Shown one piece after another: positions 30,257 to 39,923 of a DNA stretch of 64,000 nucleotides. Each line of letters starts with the position of its first letter. Position 1 is the first letter of the stretch. This DNA comes from Desulfobacterales bacterium. Lineage in GTDB: Bacteria > Desulfobacterota > Desulfobacteria > Desulfobacterales > JAHEIW01. Made by a program: the position numbers and the translations under genes. The stretch lies in the NCBI GenBank assembly GCA_030066985.1, contig JASJAN010000020.1, positions 53,840 to 117,839 of the forward strand. Direction: 5' to 3'. Below the pieces are notes generated by a model. It was not told the origin of the DNA and searched no databases. It saw only the letters and a list, made by a program, of their open reading frames with translations.

Positions 30257-31723
30257 TCAGCGAGTAGTTGCCACGTTGGGTGAAATGGTGACATCTATGC
30301 GGCGATTCATGGCCCGGCCTTTTTCATTTGCATTCGAAGCCAAGGGCCGCATGGAGCCGTATCCAACCGAGATGATCTTTTCAAACGGCAAGATTCCGTT
30401 GGCGACAAGGTATTGACGCACCGCTTCTGCCCGTTGCTGGGATAGATGTTCATTTATCGGTTCAGGTCCAGTGCTATCCGTATGGCCGCCGATAATGACA
30501 TCCGGTTCTCCAAAAGCTCGGATGGCACGCTGGACTTTGCTAAGTAATGCGTAATTTTCCGGCATAATCACCGACTGGCCGACCGGAAACTTGATGGTTT
30601 TCAGCCGGATAATCAGCTGGTTTTCCCTTTTGTAAACTTCTGCTTCATGGGGTTCAAAATAACCTCTAACCTCGCTGTAAATCTGGTTTAACTGTTTGTC
30701 GGCCATCAACCGTTCCTGTTGCTGGCGGCTCTGGCCTTCCAGTGATGCTATCTTTTGCTGCAGGTCGGTGATTTCCAATTGCTGCTCTTTGATTTTTTTT
30801 GTTGTGAATTCCTGGTCCGCTCGCTGAGCTGAGATAGTTGCCAGTATGTTATCCAGCTGTTGCTCGAAAGGTTGGTCCCGCATATCGGGCGCCTTCAGCT
30901 GACTGGACATCTGGTAAATCATCTCTTCCATGTTGAGGGCAATTTGCTCCGTTGTCATCTGCTGCAGCTTGATGGTTTCTTTGGCAATTTCCATATGGCG
31001 GCGGGCCAGAAAAAGAGCTTCATTGGCCAGCAAGCTCATTTGTTCCTTTTGGTAAGGGTTTTGAGTAATAAACGTATCGGCTTCTTTAAATTTCTCTTTG
31101 GCGGCCTTAAAAGACACCGGTGCAATTTTATCAGTGTTCTGTTTTTTAGCCACGCGCAGCAAGTTGCGCACCTGGCCAATGGTGCTGATTTTAATCGATC
31201 TTATTTCAAGCTGGCGGAATTTTTCAGCCACTTCGGCCTGGTTGCGCTGGGCATAGCCCAGATTTTCTTTTTCGATGGCATGTGTAAGTTCTAAAAATTC
31301 TTCTTCAACTGCTGTGTAATCCTTGCCAAGTCCGGCTGCGCCAGCCTTGCGTGCCAGCTCGCGTGCTTCAATCACTTCGGTCAGTGTGGCTTTGGAAACA
31401 TTGGCTATTTCTTTGGCGCGATTGAGTTGGGCCTGACCAGTGGCAATATTATCAAATATTTTTGAAAGCTCAGCACCTTCCTCCAGAAGTCTTTTGGCCT
31501 CGTTGAGCGAAGATTCGGCCTTGGTAAACCATGTTGGTGCCAATACATTTATTTTTTCGTTGCGTGCCAGGGCAACCTCGCTGTCCAGTTTATTGATCAA
31601 TTCCTGTGGATGCTCCGATTTGGGAATCGATTGAACTTCAAGTTGGCGCCCGCCGCAGGCCGCAATTAAGAATAATACCATCAAAAGCCATAGGATTCGT
31701 TTATTACAGATTTGTTGCTTCAT
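30257..31723 (-). CDS. OmpA-family lipoprotein with long coiled-coil region
   Basis: 488-residue outer-membrane-associated protein. The signal ends in LIAAC, a lipobox (C23). A long alpha-helical, Glu/Lys/Gln-rich region of about 330 residues follows (for example QQLEITDLQQKIASLEGQSR). The C-terminal OmpA domain has VIIGGHTDSTGPEPINEHLS, QRAEAVRQYLVANGI and GRAMNRRIDVTI for binding peptidoglycan. It probably links outer membrane and cell wall. The ATG at 31723 with AAAGG ten bases upstream gives a clean lipoprotein signal; the longer frame to 31792 would bury it. Its stop lies about 200 bp from the cupin start on the same strand. Confidence 0.82.
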   Translation of the reverse strand: MKQQICNKRILWLLMVLFLIAACGGRQLEVQSIPKSEHPQELINKLDSEVALARNEKINVLAPTWFTKAESSLNEAKRLLEEGAELSKIFDNIATGQAQLNRAKEIANVSKATLTEVIEARELARKAGAAGLGKDYTAVEEEFLELTHAIEKENLGYAQRNQAEVAEKFRQLEIRSIKISTIGQVRNLLRVAKKQNTDKIAPVSFKAAKEKFKEADTFITQNPYQKEQMSLLANEALFLARRHMEIAKETIKLQQMTTEQIALNMEEMIYQMSSQLKAPDMRDQPFEQQLDNILATISAQRADQEFTTKKIKEQQLEITDLQQKIASLEGQSRQQQERLMADKQLNQIYSEVRGYFEPHEAEVYKRENQLIIRLKTIKFPVGQSVIMPENYALLSKVQRAIRAFGEPDVIIGGHTDSTGPEPINEHLSQQRAEAVRQYLVANGILPFEKIISVGYGSMRPLASNANEKGRAMNRRIDVTISPNVATTR

Positions 31724-31903
31724 TTTTTTAAAACCTTTATTTAAAATCTGATAGATGACCGCCTTTTGCGGGTGTACCGTGTGATCATTCAAATGAATAT
31801 ACTTATTTTTACAAAATTAAATTCCTAACGGCAAGTAAAAATATGATGATTTCGCCAAAGGTATGCGAATATTTTGCAAAACTGACCCAGGCGCAGTTGT
31901 ACT

Positions 31904-31932
31904 TTGACAGCAAAGATATTAGAATGTATTTA
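31904..31932 (+). promoter_or_regulatory. Sigma-70-like promoter for the zinc-ribbon/J-domain gene
   Basis: TTGACA (31904-31909), exactly 17 bases, then TATTTA (31927-31932). It is 32 bases before the gene start, the only good match in the divergent gap. Confidence 0.55.
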
Positions 31933-31963
31933 AGTTTTAAATTTCAATCTAATCGCACCTGCC

Positions 31964-32707
31964 ATGAAAAAAAACACAAGAAAAGACCTCGTTCTGTCAT
32001 ATGCGCATACGCATAAACGCTGCCTTTCCTGCGGCACAGACGAGAATATGAGTCGACGCAAATACTGTACAATCGATTGCCGCCAGAAGCTGCGCTACAG
32101 TTTGAATATGCGGACTGGTCTGTTAAGAGCACTCAGTACCAAGTATGCGACGTTTTATTTTACAACCTCCCTCATTTTTCTGGATGTGCTGCCTTACGGC
32201 TCCAAGAGCATATTCAGTTTTCTTTTCCCACGCAGCCCCGGTCTAAAACCGGTTGATGATTTCGCTACCCTGTCAAACCTGCTGGGAAGGGCATGGTGGG
32301 CTGAAAAACGCCGCACCAACAAGCGCTATATCGCAACACAGCATGTTTTGGAAAAAGCCAAAAACCAAAATTCTGGTCCCCATTCGCTTAAACCATATGA
32401 AATTGTGGAACCGGCCCGAATGGCCAAATCACTAACGTTTCTAAAATTGGCTCGCTCAGATCTGAATTCACCAGAGTTGCAAAGGATCATTAAAAGCGCC
32501 TACCGCCAGCAGGCCAAAACCCATCATCCCGATCAGGGAGGTGATGCTGCCGTCTTTTTGCGGGTTCAACAAGCCTATGAGCAATTAATGGACTGGGCTG
32601 AAAATCCAACGTTCACTCGCCGCCGCGGTTTTCCGGATAAGTGGTTTTATGAGGGCAGTACTAATCGGTGGATACAACCCGCCGCTATCAAGATAACCCC
32701 CCGATAA
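31964..32707 (+). CDS. Zinc-ribbon protein with C-terminal J-domain
   Basis: 247-residue protein with an unusual domain order. N-terminal CLSCGTDENMSRRKYCTIDC can bind one zinc. A middle region has a hydrophobic stretch (ATFYFTTSLIFLDVLPYG) and basic segments. The C-terminal J-domain contains IIKSAYRQQAKTHHPDQGG with the HPD motif needed to stimulate DnaK ATPase, then RVQQAYEQLMDW. The usual DnaJ has its J-domain first and a Gly/Phe-rich linker; neither is present. It is a probable specialised Hsp70 cochaperone with unknown client. Solo transcription unit, divergent from the OmpA-like gene. Confidence 0.75.
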   Translation: MKKNTRKDLVLSYAHTHKRCLSCGTDENMSRRKYCTIDCRQKLRYSLNMRTGLLRALSTKYATFYFTTSLIFLDVLPYGSKSIFSFLFPRSPGLKPVDDFATLSNLLGRAWWAEKRRTNKRYIATQHVLEKAKNQNSGPHSLKPYEIVEPARMAKSLTFLKLARSDLNSPELQRIIKSAYRQQAKTHHPDQGGDAAVFLRVQQAYEQLMDWAENPTFTRRRGFPDKWFYEGSTNRWIQPAAIKITPR

Positions 32708-32754
32708 CTTGTTTCAAACCGTATCTTTTCTCCAATGTCGGGGCTTCCACATTA

Positions 32755-32973
32755 GGTTGAGCCCGTTGGCCGGTTGAGCCGGTTGAGCCCGATAGAAAAG
32801 GAATGTCGCTTAATTTCAAATCTTACAGCAAATGAGCCTCGGACGCGTCGTTCTTTTGTAAGGAAATAGAAATTGATTTAAATTTTTCCTATATTTTTAA
32901 TTAGGCCATCCTATTTTTAACGGGCAACGAACTAACAGGCTAAACCGGCTCAACGGGCAAACCGGCCTAACCG
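32755..32973. repeat. Microrepeat hairpin element (GCCGGTTnAG type, copy 3, with a 125-bp core)
   Basis: The left arm (32755-32793) reads GGTTGAGCCCGTTGGCCGGT then TGAGCCGGTTGAGCCC. The right arm (32920-32973) reads AACGGGCAACGAACTAACAG, GCTAAACCGGCTCAACGGGC and AAACCGGCCTAACCG. About 125 bp of AT-rich DNA separates the arms. The right arm covers the stop codon of the UroD-family gene. Confidence 0.68.
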
Positions 32974-34073
32974 ATGGCGGCGGCCACCATGGCCTGCACA
33001 TTTTCCAGTTTGGCGTTGGCTGGAATATCACAACCGGACTGTAGAATATAGCCCTGTGGACCCAGCTGCTTGATCAAGCGAGTGCAGTAGGCGTGAACAT
33101 CGTCCGGATTATCTAAAAACAGTTTCGATGCCGGTACATCCCCCATGATACACATATGATCGCCTAAAATTTCTTTGGCTTTGAAAATATCGGTTTCGCC
33201 ATCGAGGGCCATAATACATTTTCCGCGGGGAAGCTCTTTGAAAATTTCAAGCTCACGCGTCCAATCAGAATCCAGGTGCAGCAGTGCAATCAAACCAGCA
33301 TCAACGACCTCTGTGACCAGTTTGCGAAAATAAGGCCATACAAATCGTTGCCACATTGCCGGCGATAACAGACAGGGCGCCGCGCGCCACCCGCCTACCC
33401 AGACCAACGGATATTCCTTTTTTGTTGCGCGTCGAATAGCGGCGTCGGCCAGGTGCGGCAGAATGGTATCCATAACGGCTTCGACTTTTTCCGGTATGTC
33501 AATCAGATCGATGGCAAACTCCATCAGGGAGCGTGCCCCGCACAGCAGTTCAATGGGCGTGGTGATGTCGCCACCGCTGAGCACCGGTATGCCAATGGAT
33601 TGCCATTTTGCACGAACGTTGACCGACTGCCGCTGTGGCGGCAGGTATTCCGGTGGCACATCATTGAGGATGCGTTCCCGCATCATTTTCTCAAAAAAGT
33701 CCAACCATCCATGATCCAGAATGCGATCATAATCATCGCGGTCCATCAGCTGGGTTTCAGTTACCTGCCACATTTCATTTTCGGGCAAATCCACCCCCGG
33801 CACGCGAACCTTCGCCATAAAATCATAGCACAGACCATAAGGCCAAAAAGCGCCATAGTTAATAGCATCCCCATCACCCACCAGCTCAAACGCTTTAATC
33901 ATTGTATCAATATTGGTTTGCGGGCATTTTAAAAATGCGGCCATCGGCGTTTGTGTGGCATAGGCCGCAAACCCGGAATACTCTAAAACAACCGGTGTAC
34001 GATCCGGCTCCTCCAGCGCAACGGCCTTTAGGATTCTTTCCAACCGCTGGTTGTATAGGTCTTCATTGCTCAT
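32967..34073 (-). CDS. Uroporphyrinogen decarboxylase-family (MtaA/CmuA-like) protein
   Basis: 368-residue TIM-barrel protein of the UroD superfamily, which contains heme decarboxylases and corrinoid-dependent methyltransferases. Seen: RLERILKAVALEEPDRTPVV at the start, ALLHLDSDWTRELEIFKELP, CIMGDVPASKLFLDNPDDVH and the C-terminal GYILQSGCDIPANAKLENV with the Cys found in cobamide:coenzyme methyltransferases (GCDIP). This favours a methyltransferase-type role over heme synthesis. No corrinoid protein or second methyltransferase is next to it, so the substrate is unknown. Ribosome site is weak. Confidence 0.75.
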   Translation of the reverse strand: MSNEDLYNQRLERILKAVALEEPDRTPVVLEYSGFAAYATQTPMAAFLKCPQTNIDTMIKAFELVGDGDAINYGAFWPYGLCYDFMAKVRVPGVDLPENEMWQVTETQLMDRDDYDRILDHGWLDFFEKMMRERILNDVPPEYLPPQRQSVNVRAKWQSIGIPVLSGGDITTPIELLCGARSLMEFAIDLIDIPEKVEAVMDTILPHLADAAIRRATKKEYPLVWVGGWRAAPCLLSPAMWQRFVWPYFRKLVTEVVDAGLIALLHLDSDWTRELEIFKELPRGKCIMALDGETDIFKAKEILGDHMCIMGDVPASKLFLDNPDDVHAYCTRLIKQLGPQGYILQSGCDIPANAKLENVQAMVAAAIG

Positions 34074-34106
34074 GCAAATAGTTTTGGTGTTGATTTTATT
34101 TTTTGT

Positions 34107-34362
34107 TCACCGCAGAGACGCAAAGGCCGCAGAGAATTTTTTTCTTGGCCTGAATTCCTGAGAGGGAAAATCAGGCCAAACAATCTGCCTTGAGCAAATA
34201 AAAAGTATTGTATTCTTTGATGTAATTTAAAAGGCACAAACCCCAAAAATCCATTTGGAGTAATGAAACCCTGCCCGCAAAGCTGAGGTTTTAAGTTTTT
34301 CGGCCTCTCAACGAAAAACTTAAAGATAATTATCTCTGCGATCTCTGCGTCTCTGCGGTGAT
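34107..34362. repeat. Microrepeat hairpin element (CGCAGAGA type, with a 195-bp core)
   Basis: The left arm (34107-34136) is CACCGCAGAGACGCAAAGGC then CGCAGAGAA. The right arm (34331-34362) is ATCTCTGCGATCTCTGCGTC then TCTGCGGTGAT. The unit GACGCAGAG is repeated in each arm. The core contains a smaller hairpin, GGCCTGA/TCAGGCC. It fills the gap between the UroD-like gene and ilvD. Confidence 0.68.
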
Positions 34363-34380
34363 AGAAAAAGGCTACCAACG

Positions 34381-36054
34381 CTAACGCTGGAAAACTGCTC
34401 CTCGATCAGCGCTGGAAACCATCTGTGTGTAGCGGGCCAGATAACCGCCCTTGACTTTGGGCTCAAACGCGGGCAGGGTGGCAATCCGATTGCGGATTTC
34501 TTCTTCTGATAATCGAACATTCAGGCGTTTTTGTGGAATATCGATTTCGATGATATCGCCATCGCGCAGTGCTGCAATCGGCCCGCCAGCAGCTGCTTCC
34601 GGAGAAACATGCCCGATAGCGGCCCCGCGACTGGCTCCTGAAAAGCGGCCGTCGGTAATCAGTGCTACTTGCTTATCCATCCCCATACCGGCGAGCGCAG
34701 ATGTGGGTGACAGCATTTCGCGCATGCCGGGCCCTCCTTTTGGCCCTTCATATCGAACCACGATGACTTCACCTTTTTTAATCTTCGCATCCATGATGGC
34801 TTCAAACACGTCTTCTTCAGAGTTGAAAATATGGGCTGGACCGGAGTGGGTCAGCATTTCCTCAGATACCGCCGCCTGCTTTACAATGGAGCCATCAGGC
34901 GCTAGATTGCCGCTTAAGATGGCCAGCCCCCCGCCGCGGTGGACCGGCTTTTCAATTGAACGAATGACCGCATAATCTTTGACCCCGGCCTTGATGTCGG
35001 TCAGCATTTCTCCGACGGGTTTTCCATAGACGGTCGGTGGGTCTGTTTTGATGAGCTTGGCTTTGTGTAATTCTGCCAATATGGCAGGGATACCACCAGC
35101 ATAAAATAGATCAACAACATGATGGGGGCCGGCAGGCGCAATAGAGGTCAAATGAGGGACCATGGCGGTGAAGGGATCCAGATCTTTAAGGGTTAGGTCC
35201 AGACCGGCATAATAGGCCAGTGCCGGAATGTGCAGCGCCGTGTTGGTGGATCCACCCAAGGCCATATCAGCCGCAATGGCGTTGTGAAACGCATCTGCTG
35301 TCATGATCTCGCGTGGTTTCAAGTCTTTTTGGACCAACTCAACGACTTTGTAGCCGGTTTCTTTGGCCAACCAGATGCGTTCGGAAAAAACAGCCGGTGC
35401 GCTGCCGTTGTAAGGCAGCGACATGCCCAACGCTTCTGAGAGATTGCTCATGGTATTGGCAGTGAACATCCCCGAACAGGAGCCGGCACCAGGGCAGGCA
35501 GCGCACTCAAATGTATCCAGTTCTTCTTCGGAAATTTTTCCGCTTTTAAAGCGACCGACAGCTTCAAAAACTTTATCCAGCCCCGTATCTTTACCATGTA
35601 CTTTGCCTGGCAGCATCGGCCCGCCGGATAAAAAAATCGCGGGAATGTTCAATCGCGCGGCAGCAATCAGCATCCCCGGTATAATTTTGTCACAGGATGC
35701 CAGCAGGACTAAACCATCAAAAGGATGGGCAACCGCCATGGTTTCTACGGTGTCGGCAATCAATTCCCGGCTGGGAAGTGAATACTTCATGCCATCGTGG
35801 TTCATGGCAATGCCGTCACAAATGCCAATGGTATTGAAGACCAGCGGCGTACCCCCGGCTGCATATATACCGGCTTTGACTGCATCGACCAGCTTATCCA
35901 GATGCATGTGCCCCGGTATGATCTCATTAAAGGAGTTGGCAATACCGATGATGGGCCGCTCCAACTCCCAGTCCGTAAAGCCATCTGCTCTCAGTAAAGA
36001 ACGGTGGGGTGCTCTTTCGGGCCCTTTGGTCATTAAATCACTTCGTTTGCTCAT
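34381..36054 (-). CDS. ilvD: Dihydroxy-acid dehydratase IlvD
   Basis: FeS-cluster dehydratase of branched-chain amino acid synthesis that converts 2,3-dihydroxy-3-methylbutanoate or pentanoate to the 2-keto acid. The 557 residues include [20 protein letters not shown], the cluster cysteines in [13 protein letters not shown] and [37 protein letters not shown], and the C-terminal [18 protein letters not shown] and [23 protein letters not shown] 36054 has AAGGA eight bases upstream, better than the in-frame upstream ATG. Not in an obvious operon with other ilv genes. Confidence 0.94.
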   Translation of the reverse strand: MSKRSDLMTKGPERAPHRSLLRADGFTDWELERPIIGIANSFNEIIPGHMHLDKLVDAVKAGIYAAGGTPLVFNTIGICDGIAMNHDGMKYSLPSRELIADTVETMAVAHPFDGLVLLASCDKIIPGMLIAAARLNIPAIFLSGGPMLPGKVHGKDTGLDKVFEAVGRFKSGKISEEELDTFECAACPGAGSCSGMFTANTMSNLSEALGMSLPYNGSAPAVFSERIWLAKETGYKVVELVQKDLKPREIMTADAFHNAIAADMALGGSTNTALHIPALAYYAGLDLTLKDLDPFTAMVPHLTSIAPAGPHHVVDLFYAGGIPAILAELHKAKLIKTDPPTVYGKPVGEMLTDIKAGVKDYAVIRSIEKPVHRGGGLAILSGNLAPDGSIVKQAAVSEEMLTHSGPAHIFNSEEDVFEAIMDAKIKKGEVIVVRYEGPKGGPGMREMLSPTSALAGMGMDKQVALITDGRFSGASRGAAIGHVSPEAAAGGPIAALRDGDIIEIDIPQKRLNVRLSEEEIRNRIATLPAFEPKVKGGYLARYTQMVSSADRGAVFQR

Positions 36055-36123
36055 TGTTCTGTTCCTTTTTTTCAAATACTTAGTTATCCGGAAAAACTCA
36101 GTTGAATACGCCCGTTACAATTT

Positions 36124-36206
36124 TACCACGAAGAGCACGAAGATAACGAAGGGAACACATGATTTTACTTTTGTCTTTTCACGTCCTTCGTGCCCTTCGT
36201 GGTTAT
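36124..36206. repeat. Microrepeat hairpin element (CACGAAGG type)
   Basis: TACCACGAAGAGCACGAAGA then TAACGAAGGG on the left; ACGTCCTTCGTGCCCTTCGT then GGTTA on the right. The unit (C)CACGAAGRG is tandem and the arms pair over about 20 bases. It separates ilvD from the ABC-transporter operon. Confidence 0.68.
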
Positions 36207-36247
36207 ATATCCATCAGTAGAGCTTTCTGCATAGTGGTATTCCAGTA

Positions 36248-37252
36248 CTATTTGTTAATCGGTTTCAACAATTTTTCCACATATACCCTGACGGGGATCA
36301 GCTTTTGGGCCAGCATGATTTCTTCAGTTTGCTGCCAGGCGGCCACATCTATGGCGCCAAAGTCAAATTTCGCTAAGGGCATCATCAAGATGCGGGTGGC
36401 GGGCAGCTGCTGCCGAACGATCTCTTCGGGTGTTTCTTTATTGTATTTTAAGATCAGGGCGACGGCCGTTTCGGTATTGGCCGGGTCCAATGCCTCCCGC
36501 CAGCCTTGAAGCAACGCTTTGATAAACCGCTGAACTGTTTCGCGTCTTTCTTCAAGCATTTTACGGGTGGTGACCACTGAGTTGGCCACAAAACGGATCC
36601 CCATTTTGTTAGGGTCCATGAGATCAAAGCGTTCCCCCGCTTTTAGTAGCTTAGCACCGATAATGGGCGCTTGGGCATTACGATACAAAGGCCACAGATC
36701 AACTTTGCCCTGGTAGAAAGGGGTATAATCATAGCGCACACTGAAAAGAGTGACGTCATTTTCTTGAATGCCGTATTTGGCCAGCAGCGCACGCATGATG
36801 GTTTCATCATTGCCCCCATGGGTAATACCGATGGTTTTACCCTTAAGGTCCTGAGGCGTATTTAGCGGTGTTTTGTCCGGGCGATATATCCAATGCAGCG
36901 GATTGGTCTGGAAAAGCTGAGCGATGACCACAATCGGTGAACCTTTTGATACCGCCCTGATCACCTGGTCGGCTGATGCAACGCCAAACTGAGCATGACC
37001 CAATTCGAGCTCCTTTATAGCGTCTTTTTCTGGCCCCCCGGGTTTAACATTTACCGCCAGGCCCTGTTTTGCGAAGTATCCGTTGTCAAGGGCATACAGG
37101 TCTCCGACCACGCTGACATTATACAGCCACTTAAGACGGTAACTGACTTCTTCCAGCGGTTTTTCAGCGTCCGGTGAGCACCCTACCAAAAAGAGGATAA
37201 GGATCATAACCATTACTGGCAAACCAAAACGATCAAACAGTTGTCGCTGCAT
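36248..37252 (-). CDS. NMT1/THI5-type ABC substrate-binding lipoprotein
   Basis: 334-residue periplasmic binding protein, lipid-anchored through LFLVGC near residue 25. It resembles ThiY/SsuA/TauA proteins: YRLKWLYNVSVVGDLYALDN, GYFAKQGLAVNVKPGGP, AQFGVASADQVIRAVSKGS and LKGKTIGITHGGNDETIMRA. Ligands of this family include pyrimidine precursors of thiamine, sulfonates and aromatic nitriles. Start 37252 has GGAGGAATTG directly upstream. It is the last gene of a five-gene operon with flavin reductase, M24 peptidase, ATPase and permease, 28 bp after the permease. Confidence 0.85.
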   Translation of the reverse strand: MQRQLFDRFGLPVMVMILILFLVGCSPDAEKPLEEVSYRLKWLYNVSVVGDLYALDNGYFAKQGLAVNVKPGGPEKDAIKELELGHAQFGVASADQVIRAVSKGSPIVVIAQLFQTNPLHWIYRPDKTPLNTPQDLKGKTIGITHGGNDETIMRALLAKYGIQENDVTLFSVRYDYTPFYQGKVDLWPLYRNAQAPIIGAKLLKAGERFDLMDPNKMGIRFVANSVVTTRKMLEERRETVQRFIKALLQGWREALDPANTETAVALILKYNKETPEEIVRQQLPATRILMMPLAKFDFGAIDVAAWQQTEEIMLAQKLIPVRVYVEKLLKPINK

Positions 37253-37280
37253 CAATTCCTCCAGTTGAGCCTTGAACCTT

Positions 37281-38030
37281 TTAAACGCTGCCGATGCGCT
37301 TTTTCACAACTCTACCCAGCCATTCTAGAAACACCAAATAGACGGATGTGCAAATCCCGATTAAAAAAAGAGCAACCAGTATTTTTGCCAGATCGCTCTG
37401 GTATAAGGCAATCCGGATACTGTATCCGATGCCGGCATTGGCTGCAATAAATTCGGCCACAATCGTGCCCACCATGGCCAGGGTGGCACTTCCGACAATA
37501 ACGGTAATTAGTTTATGAATATTCTCAAAAGCCCGTATTTTAACCTGAAGCTGCCAGTTCATCCTGCGCGTGGATTCAAAGAAGTGTTCGATTTCTGTTA
37601 CCGGCTCTGATAATATTCCGATGATAGAAAGCAATAACGGAAAATAGCAAATCATCGCTGCAATCAGTAAGCGGGAAGAAAGCCCATCTCCTAAAAGGAT
37701 AAAAATAATCGGCGCCACGGCCACAATAGGGTAGGCCTGAATATTGTAAGCCGCCACGCGGATAAAAGAACCGATCCAAATGGTTAACCGTCCGATAATG
37801 CCCACAACCGTTGCCATGCAAATGGACAGCAGGTGGCCCAGAACGGCCACTGCAAGCGTGTTGAGCACGGCCAGCAGGTAAATTCCGAAATAGCGTCGAA
37901 CAGTCATGCCGATTTCGCCAAAGCCCGGGATGACGTAATCGGATAAATTCAGACCATATTTTACCAGCATCAGACCGGCAAAACCGATAAAATAGATCAT
38001 TAAAAATTGATAAATACGCCTATGCAGCAT
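37281..38030 (-). CDS. ABC transporter permease (SsuC/TauC/ThiX type)
   Basis: 249-residue membrane protein with about six hydrophobic helices. The family loop that docks the ATPase is seen as EIEHFFESTRRMNWQLQVKI, and the segment VGSATLAMVGTIVAEFIAAN then AGIGYSIRIA is typical of nitrate/taurine/pyrimidine-type permeases. The ATG at 38030 lies inside the end of the ATPase gene (overlap ATGCTGCATAG) with GGAG seven bases upstream, a sign of coupled translation. It pairs with the NMT1-type binding protein and ATPase beside it. Confidence 0.84.
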   Translation of the reverse strand: MLHRRIYQFLMIYFIGFAGLMLVKYGLNLSDYVIPGFGEIGMTVRRYFGIYLLAVLNTLAVAVLGHLLSICMATVVGIIGRLTIWIGSFIRVAAYNIQAYPIVAVAPIIFILLGDGLSSRLLIAAMICYFPLLLSIIGILSEPVTEIEHFFESTRRMNWQLQVKIRAFENIHKLITVIVGSATLAMVGTIVAEFIAANAGIGYSIRIALYQSDLAKILVALFLIGICTSVYLVFLEWLGRVVKKRIGSV

Positions 38031-38712
38031 TAACGATCTCCAGCATGCATTGCTCCAGATCCTTTTCAGCGAGCGATTGACGGCCATTAAAATCCTGACC
38101 TTGAAGTAAAACAGCCTGAGGATCTTTATGATGGCTGCGCAGAACTAGGATCTGTTTGCAAAATTTTGAAACCTCAGCCACATTATGGGAGATGTATAAA
38201 AAGCAGCGTTCGGGATACAGGGCTTTGATTTTTAATATGATTTTCTCTTTGGTGATTTCATCCACATTGGCCAGGCTTTCATCCATAACCAGCAGTTTAA
38301 AGTCCTGAAGCAGATAGCGGGTTAAATTGGTTCGGTTTTGCTGGCCCAGGGATAGCTGGGCAAAACGGGAATTTAAACAAGAATCAAGGCCAAACGAATC
38401 CACCAATTCTTCCAGGCGTTTCCGGTTGGATGCGGGTGTGATGTGGGTCAGATGCTCATGAACACTGGACCATCCCGGGAGCCTTTCCAGATTATACGTG
38501 TATAATACTGGGTCCATTTGATGCAGCTTAATTTTTCCGGAATATTCATTAAGCTTACCAGCAATCATTTTCGCCAGAGTGGTCTTGCCCACCCCCGAAG
38601 GGCCAAACAAAGCGTGAAAGCCGGGTTCGGTCACCTGGCAGCTCAATTGCCGGAAGACATGTCTGACAGATCCCGGATAGGTATAAGTTAATTCGGAGAT
38701 GTCAAGCTGCAT
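38020..38712 (-). CDS. ABC transporter ATP-binding protein
   Basis: 230-residue nucleotide-binding subunit. Walker A is GPSGVGKTTLAKMIAG near residue 38, Walker B LLVMDESLANVDEITKE, and switch His in YISHNVAE. The signature motif reads LSLGQQNR in place of LSGGQ, and a D-loop is kept (LANVDE). It should be active despite the L substitution, but this differs from most transporters of this class. It follows the peptidase gene by 23 bp and overlaps the permease gene. Confidence 0.86.
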   Translation of the reverse strand: MQLDISELTYTYPGSVRHVFRQLSCQVTEPGFHALFGPSGVGKTTLAKMIAGKLNEYSGKIKLHQMDPVLYTYNLERLPGWSSVHEHLTHITPASNRKRLEELVDSFGLDSCLNSRFAQLSLGQQNRTNLTRYLLQDFKLLVMDESLANVDEITKEKIILKIKALYPERCFLYISHNVAEVSKFCKQILVLRSHHKDPQAVLLQGQDFNGRQSLAEKDLEQCMLEIVNAA

Positions 38713-38735
38713 TTTCTCTCTTAGCTGAAACGGGT

Positions 38736-39923
38736 TTAAATATAAATGATAGACTGCTCTGTCAGCGTCAGTCTTTTGAGACCCTCGGGTGTCATGACAT
38801 AATCATCCTCCAGTCCGACAACGCCTTTTTGGGGAAAAACGAATTTGGGCTCCAGAGCCAGCACCATGCCAATTTCCAGCCCTCCGTCAAAACGCGGAGA
38901 TATGATGGGGTATTCATCAATTTCCAGACCGATACCATGTCCGATAAAATTAACCTGCCCCTCTCCAAATCCCATGAAAAAATCTGCCAGGCTATCGCTT
39001 TTGGCTTTTTGCACAGCTGCCGCATATAGCTCAGCGCAGGTTTTGCCCGGTCGCGCTATATCAACCACAAGCGCCAGAATTTCCTGTGAGCAGTTATGGG
39101 CCCGCTCTAAGTGTTCCGCAAGCGTGCCGATCACATAGGTTCGAAACTGATCGCCGACATAGCCGTTAATGGCTACCCCATAGTCGACCCCAATGGGTTC
39201 GTTTCGCCGTATCTTGCGAAAGCCGGCACCCTGAGCCATAGCCGGTGTATTACCGCTGCCGCCGTGGGGGCTGTTTAGCAGCGATATGGTCGCGCCGCTG
39301 CGGCCGGCGAGCACATGCGCGTGGGTCATTTCCTGGTTCCAACCTCGCATGCGTAGAGTGCCCATATGGCCTTCTCTGCGGGCAACCATGGCCAGATGTC
39401 CGTCGATTTCCAGTTCGGTCATGCCTTCCCTAATGATGCTTTTAAGTTCCGTTAACCCTTTGTGTAGGACAGCGGTTGCTTTTTTAATTTGCTCAATTTC
39501 ATAAGCCGATTTAATCATGCGCAATCTGCGGATGATGCCCGATACATCCGTCCATTGGCACAGTGAGACAGCTTTTTGAAACCAGAGATATAGACTGGCC
39601 GGCAGGACATCCATTTCCAGACCGGCTCTGTCCAAGCGATTGAAGCCAAAATCTTTTAAAATATTCGGGACCTCGCTCTTATTATTGATAGGGACAATAT
39701 GTTTTATCGAAGATTCCTGTTCGGCGCGCTTGGCATTCTTTAATACCATCAAAATGGGTTCACCGTTTGCAGGCACAAATAAAACAGCGGATTGAATTGT
39801 TCCGCTGAAATAAAACAGATCTGCATTCTGCAGAATAAAGGCCCCATCCAGCCGGTTATCGCCCAGTCGGGTTTGGAAATTGCGGATGCGCTGGTGTATT
39901 TCCTGGTGGGGGACGGTTTGCAT
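38736..39923 (-). CDS. M24-family metallopeptidase (Xaa-Pro aminopeptidase/creatinase-like)
   Basis: 395-residue pita-bread enzyme with an N-terminal creatinase-like domain and a catalytic domain carrying all five metal ligands: Asp in IGVDYGVA, Asp in VGDQFRTY, His in FIGHGIGLEID, Glu in VLALEPKF and Glu in GVVGLEDDY. Possible activities are cleavage of Xaa-Pro peptides or hydrolysis of a small C-N compound. The stop of the flavin reductase gene overlaps the ATG (TAATG), so 39923 is the start. Encoded with an ABC importer, it may process the imported compound; that is inference. Confidence 0.84.
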   Translation of the reverse strand: MQTVPHQEIHQRIRNFQTRLGDNRLDGAFILQNADLFYFSGTIQSAVLFVPANGEPILMVLKNAKRAEQESSIKHIVPINNKSEVPNILKDFGFNRLDRAGLEMDVLPASLYLWFQKAVSLCQWTDVSGIIRRLRMIKSAYEIEQIKKATAVLHKGLTELKSIIREGMTELEIDGHLAMVARREGHMGTLRMRGWNQEMTHAHVLAGRSGATISLLNSPHGGSGNTPAMAQGAGFRKIRRNEPIGVDYGVAINGYVGDQFRTYVIGTLAEHLERAHNCSQEILALVVDIARPGKTCAELYAAAVQKAKSDSLADFFMGFGEGQVNFIGHGIGLEIDEYPIISPRFDGGLEIGMVLALEPKFVFPQKGVVGLEDDYVMTPEGLKRLTLTEQSIIYI

